A DNA stretch of 64,000 nt from Oceanomicrobium pacificus (GTDB lineage Bacteria > Pseudomonadota > Alphaproteobacteria > Rhodobacterales > Rhodobacteraceae): assembly GCF_009833495.1 (NCBI RefSeq), contig NZ_WUWG01000007.1:1-64000 (forward strand), written 5' to 3'. Positions 60,877 through 64,000 of this stretch are shown here, piece by piece; position 1 is the stretch's first letter, and each line of letters opens with the position of its first letter. The notes beneath the pieces were generated by a model. That model did not search any database. It saw only the letters and a program-made list of their open reading frames with translations, and was not told the DNA's origin. Position numbers and translations under genes: made by a program.

Positions 60877-60910
60877 GCCGGGGCAGGGCGCATGGCCGCG
60901 CTGCCCCGGC
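60877..60910 (+). terminator. GC-rich intergenic hairpin between the Liv-type binding protein and LivG
   Basis: GCCGGGGCAG and CTGCCCCGGC form a perfect 10-bp stem around a 14-base, partly self-pairing loop, 19 bases after the stop. No T-run. The right arm CTGCCCCGGC and the following CACC are shared with the hairpin after dctP of TRAP-2. Confidence 0.55.
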
Positions 60911-60985
60911 ACCCGAACGCAGACCGGCGCCCGCACACGCGGCCCCGGATCCCCACCATCCGAACAGTGCGAGACAGGGTTCCCC

Positions 60986-61759
60986 GTGACCGTATCCCTT
61001 TCCCTCAGCGATCTGACCATCCGCTTCGGCGGCCATGTCGCGGTTGACGCGGTCAGCGCCACTTTCCGGCCCGGAGAGTTGACCGTCATCGTCGGTCCGA
61101 ACGGCGCCGGCAAGACGACCTGTTTCAACCTTGTCTCCGGCCAGCTGAAACCGACCTCCGGGCAGGTGATGCTCGACGGGCGCGACATCTCGAACTGGTC
61201 GCCCGCTGCCCGCGCGCGGGCCGGGATCGGGCGCGCCTTCCAGCTCACGTCACTTTTCCCCGATCTCTCTGTTCTGGAAAATGTGCGCCTTGCGGTGCAG
61301 GCCCGCGAAGGGCAGGGGGCGTCGCTCTGGCGTCGCGCCCGCGCCCTGACTGCGCTGCGGGACGAGGCGCTGCAGCATCTGGCCGATGTCAGGCTGACCG
61401 ACATGGCGCAGCTGCCGGTCTCGGCGCTGCCGCATGGCGACCAGCGCAAGCTGGAAGTGGCGCTGCTGGCCGCGATGCGGCCCCGTGTCTTCATGTTCGA
61501 CGAGCCGACAGCGGGCATGTCGGTCGATGAAGCGCCCGCGATCCTCGACCTGATCGCGCGGATCAAGGGCGATCCCGACCGGATCGTGCTGCTGGTGGAA
61601 CACAAGATGGACGTGGTGCGTGCGCTCGCCGACCGGATCATCGTCTTGCACAATGGTGCACTGGTTGCAGACGGCCCGCCCGACGAGGTGATGGCGCTGC
61701 CGGTCGTGCGCGAGATCTATCTCGGCGCCGATGCTGCTGCGCCGGAGGCAATGGCATGA
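60986..61759 (+). CDS. Liv-type ABC transporter ATP-binding protein LivG
   Basis: 257 residues from a GTG. Walker A is GPNGAGKT, then GRAFQLTSLFPDLSVLENVRLAVQA (Q-loop). The signature reads ALPHGDQRKLEVALLAAMRP, the LivG-type variant, and Walker B is VFMFDEPTAGMS with the H-loop in LLVEHKMDVV. The C-terminus with ADGPPDEVMALPVVREIYLG is the family ending. It pairs with LivF to drive import. The start is 128 bp after the binding-protein gene; the stop overlaps livF (ATGA). Confidence 0.93.
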   Translation: MTVSLSLSDLTIRFGGHVAVDAVSATFRPGELTVIVGPNGAGKTTCFNLVSGQLKPTSGQVMLDGRDISNWSPAARARAGIGRAFQLTSLFPDLSVLENVRLAVQAREGQGASLWRRARALTALRDEALQHLADVRLTDMAQLPVSALPHGDQRKLEVALLAAMRPRVFMFDEPTAGMSVDEAPAILDLIARIKGDPDRIVLLVEHKMDVVRALADRIIVLHNGALVADGPPDEVMALPVVREIYLGADAAAPEAMA

Positions 61760-62481
61760 GCGCGACACCGATCCTGAGCCTGTCCGGCGTGAAGACCGAC
61801 ATCGCGCAATATCATGTGCTGCATGATGTCAGTTTCGACGTGCCCGAAGGCGGTGTGCACGTTCTTCTCGGCCGCAACGGTGCGGGCAAGACCACGACCC
61901 TGCGCACGATCATGGGCCTCTGGCAGGCGCGGGCCGGCACGATCCGGTTTCGCGGGCAGGAGATTACGGCAGCGCATACGACCGAGATCGCCCGCATGGG
62001 CATTGCCTATGTGCCCGAGAATATGGGCATCTTCGGCGGCCTGACGGTCGAGGAAAACATGCGGCTCGCGAGCCATGACGGCACGTTCGACCCCGACCGG
62101 CTTTCGCGCATCCACACGCTCTTTCCCGCCATGAAACAGTTCTGGGCGAAACCTGCCGGCGCGCTGTCGGGCGGGCAGAAACAAATGCTGGCTATTTCCC
62201 GGGCCATCATCGAGCGGCGTGACCTGATCCTGATCGACGAGCCGACCAAGGGCCTCGCCCCTGCGATCATCGCCGCAATGATCGAGGCGTTCCGAGAGAT
62301 CGCGACCGAATCCACGATCCTGCTCGTGGAGCAGAATTTCAACTTCGCCCGCTCGCTCGGTCGCGGAGTGACCGTGATCGATGACGGGCGCGTGGCACAT
62401 GACGGGCAGATGGACGCGCTGGCGGACGACAGCGCCTTGCAGACGCGGCTCCTGTCGCTGTCGCTCGACCAGCACCAGTAG
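61756..62481 (+). CDS. Liv-type ABC transporter ATP-binding protein LivF
   Basis: 241 residues, start overlapping the livG stop. Walker A LGRNGAGKTT, GIAYVPENMGIFGGLTVEENMRLA (the LivF-type Q-loop region), signature LSGGQKQMLAISRAI, Walker B LILIDEPTKGLAPAI and H-loop LLVEQNFNFA. It forms the second half of the ATPase dimer with LivG. A short 28-bp gap leads to livH. Confidence 0.93.
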   Translation: MSATPILSLSGVKTDIAQYHVLHDVSFDVPEGGVHVLLGRNGAGKTTTLRTIMGLWQARAGTIRFRGQEITAAHTTEIARMGIAYVPENMGIFGGLTVEENMRLASHDGTFDPDRLSRIHTLFPAMKQFWAKPAGALSGGQKQMLAISRAIIERRDLILIDEPTKGLAPAIIAAMIEAFREIATESTILLVEQNFNFARSLGRGVTVIDDGRVAHDGQMDALADDSALQTRLLSLSLDQHQ

Positions 62482-62509
62482 GGCCAGCACCAGAAGGGGA
62501 TGTGAACGG

Positions 62510-63505
62510 ATGGAGAGGTTGCAACAGACGGTGGCTCGGATGGGTGGCGTCAATCTGCTGCCCGTGGCGGTGGCGCTGGCCGCGCTCATCGCGATCGGCG
62601 CGCCGGCCACCTGGGTCACGCTGACCGTGGCGGGGCTCGCGATGGGGATGATGATTTTCCTCATGGCCTCGGGCCTGTCGCTCGTTTTCGGTCTTATGGA
62701 TGTGCTCAATTTCGGCCATTCGGCCTTCATTTCCTTCGGTGCCTTCATCGCGGCGTCGACGCTGGCGCTCCTGTCGGGCTGGGTGGCGGCGGATTCGCTC
62801 CTCTACAACCTGCTGGCCCTCGGGATCGCGATCTCGGCTGCGGGCCTCTTCGGGCTGGTCGCGGGCTGGTTCTTCGAAGTGGTCATCGTCAAGCCCGTCT
62901 ATCAGGACCATTTGCGGCAGATCCTCATCACGATGGGCGCGCTGATCGTGGCCGAGCAGCTGATCCTCGCCATCTGGGGCGGCTCGCCCCTGTCGGTGCC
63001 GCGCCCGGCCTTCCTGCAAGGATCGTGGCTCATCGGGGACACGACGATCGAGATTTACCGCGTCTTTGCCTTCCTGCTCGGCTTCGTGGCCTTCCTCGGG
63101 TTGCGCTATACGCTGAAGAGCACGCGGATCGGGCTCCTGATCCGGGCGGGCGTGGAAAACCGCGAGATGGTGGAAAGCCTCGGTTTCCGGATCGACCGGC
63201 TCTTTGCGGGCGTCTTCATGGTCGGCTCGGCGCTTGCGGCGATCGGCGGGGCCATGTGGGCGGGCTATGAGACGCTCATCACGCCCGACCTCGGGGCGGA
63301 GATGATGGTCCTTGTCTTCATCGTGGTCATCATTGGCGGGCTCGGCTCGATCGAGGGCAGCCTGCTGGGCGCGCTCCTTGTCGGGCTGACGGGCAATTAT
63401 GTCGGCTTTCTTGCGCCGAAACTGGCGCTGGCGTCCAACATGATCCTGATGATGGTCATCCTCCTGTGGCGGCCGCAGGGGCTGCGTCCGGCGGTGCGGA
63501 CATGA
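62510..63505 (+). CDS. Liv-type ABC transporter permease LivH
   Basis: 331 residues from the ATG at 62510; the frame is open further upstream but that part is antisense/shadow of livF. About eight hydrophobic segments. MASGLSLVFGLMDVLNFGHSAFISFGAFIAAS is the LivH hallmark, GVENREMVESLGFRIDRLFAGVFMVGSALAAIGGAMWA is the conserved EAA-type cytoplasmic region, and VIIGGLGSIEGSLLGALLVGLTGNYV is the next motif. AAGGGGA lies 11-17 bases upstream. Stop overlaps the livM start (ATGA). Confidence 0.93.
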   Translation: MERLQQTVARMGGVNLLPVAVALAALIAIGAPATWVTLTVAGLAMGMMIFLMASGLSLVFGLMDVLNFGHSAFISFGAFIAASTLALLSGWVAADSLLYNLLALGIAISAAGLFGLVAGWFFEVVIVKPVYQDHLRQILITMGALIVAEQLILAIWGGSPLSVPRPAFLQGSWLIGDTTIEIYRVFAFLLGFVAFLGLRYTLKSTRIGLLIRAGVENREMVESLGFRIDRLFAGVFMVGSALAAIGGAMWAGYETLITPDLGAEMMVLVFIVVIIGGLGSIEGSLLGALLVGLTGNYVGFLAPKLALASNMILMMVILLWRPQGLRPAVRT

Positions 63506-64000
63506 GCATGGTAAGTGAAACAGCCACCGCGGCGGCGGGCCGAAACACCCGCAGCGCGGGTTGGTGGATCGTGGCACTGGCGATCGGCGGGATCCTCTTC
63601 GCGCTCGCCTTCGCACCCTTCCTGTTCGACAATGTGCGCAGCCAGCAGGTGGCGGCGCGGATCTGCATTTTCATCGTGCTCGTGGCCTCCTATGACCTTC
63701 TGATCGGCTATACCGGCATTGTGTCCTTCGCCCACACGATGTTCTTCGGTCTTGGCGCCTACGGCGCGGCCATTGCCTTGCGCGGCATGGGACCGGGCTG
63801 GGACGCGGTGGCCGTCGGCACGCTGGCAGGTGTTGGCGCGGCGGCCCTTCTGGCGATCCTGATCGGGCTTCTGTCCCTGCGCGTGAAGGCGATCTTCTTC
63901 GCCATGGTGACGCTGGCCGCGGCGTCGGTCATGCTGGTGCTGGCGAGCCAACTGTCCGGCCTGACCGGCGGCGAGGACGGGATCACCTATCGCGCGCCCG
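63502..64000 (+). CDS. Liv-type ABC transporter permease LivM, 5' part (cut by window end)
   Basis: 166 codons are visible from the ATG at 63502, which overlaps the livH stop; the 3' part is beyond the window. Motifs: LVASYDLLIGYTGIVSFAHTMFFGLGAYGAAIALRG, the LivM hallmark, and LIGLLSLRVKAIFFAMVTLAAASVML. An N-terminal hydrophilic leader precedes a first helix at about residue 20. It completes the heterodimeric channel with LivH. Confidence 0.9.
   Translation, partial: MSMVSETATAAAGRNTRSAGWWIVALAIGGILFALAFAPFLFDNVRSQQVAARICIFIVLVASYDLLIGYTGIVSFAHTMFFGLGAYGAAIALRGMGPGWDAVAVGTLAGVGAAALLAILIGLLSLRVKAIFFAMVTLAAASVMLVLASQLSGLTGGEDGITYRAP

Noticed and set aside
1-64000. tRNA or rRNA genes, CRISPR arrays, insertion sequences, phage genes
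   Set aside because: None recognised on reading both strands; no transposase motifs, regular spacer repeats or structural RNA signatures were seen. A dedicated tRNA scan was not possible.

Overview
Organism and replicon. The window is uniformly GC-rich and tightly packed, with ATGA/GTGA stop-start overlaps. It is full of high-affinity uptake systems of the TRAP, TTT, Liv-type ABC and BMP-type ABC classes. This fits a Rhodobacteraceae-type alphaproteobacterium (inference from gene content and order). A DnaA-like replication initiator (54722-55417), an iteron-like intergenic region and a parAB operon flanked by a repeated 16-bp palindrome (55418-58367) indicate that the window comes from an extrachromosomal replicon (plasmid or chromid), not the main chromosome. 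No rRNA, tRNA, CRISPR array, insertion sequence or prophage was recognised.

Layout. 1-2024: end of an M24 peptidase and a KstD-like flavoprotein. 2021-4607: modABC molybdate uptake (minus). 4795-5250: small exported DUF2796-like protein. 5411-7692: glpR-glpD. 7696-14457: complete CMP-pseudaminic acid operon pseB-C-F-G/H-I (minus), ending in a KpsS-like surface-polysaccharide protein and including a PseG-acetyltransferase fusion. 14636-15658: galE. 15762-20637: RND efflux pair. 20634-22244: SulP anion transporter. 22388-28300: BMP-type nucleoside/nucleobase ABC transporter plus a CodA-like deaminase (minus). 28467-31667: TRAP transporter 1 (minus). 31887-33602: GntR regulator and Gfo/Idh/MocA dehydrogenase (minus), divergent from 33732-36735: ABM protein, MBL lactonase-like protein, OtnK and OtnC. 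36742-39799: periplasmic binding protein plus TctE/TctD-like two-component system (minus), divergent from 39937-44525: tctCBA plus an AtuA-like (DUF1446) protein and a DUF4387 protein. 44539-45498: D-2-hydroxyacid dehydrogenase. 45600-46364: IdnO-like SDR. 46369-47058: GntR regulator, divergent from 47258-54725: TRAP transporter 2, UxaA-family dehydratase, AroE paralogue, beta-hydroxyacid dehydrogenase and DMT exporter. 54722-58367: replication and partition. 58453-59537: VOC protein and PAS-LuxR regulator (minus). 59667-64000: Liv-type ABC operon, cut by the window end.

How it works together. Most of the window is a carbon-scavenging cassette. Each uptake system sits beside its own regulator and the dehydrogenases, dehydratases, kinases or aldolases that would process sugar acids, tetronates, tricarboxylates, nucleobases or glycerol-3-phosphate. 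The pse operon adds a nonulosonic-acid surface modification.

Points of most interest: the DnaA-like replicon with a parS-like palindrome inside parA; the PseG-PseH-type fusion; a tetronate (possibly tetronolactone) catabolic unit lacking its usual isomerase; a CodA homologue with a cysteine at an active-site aspartate position; and GC-rich hairpins immediately after four substrate-binding-protein genes.
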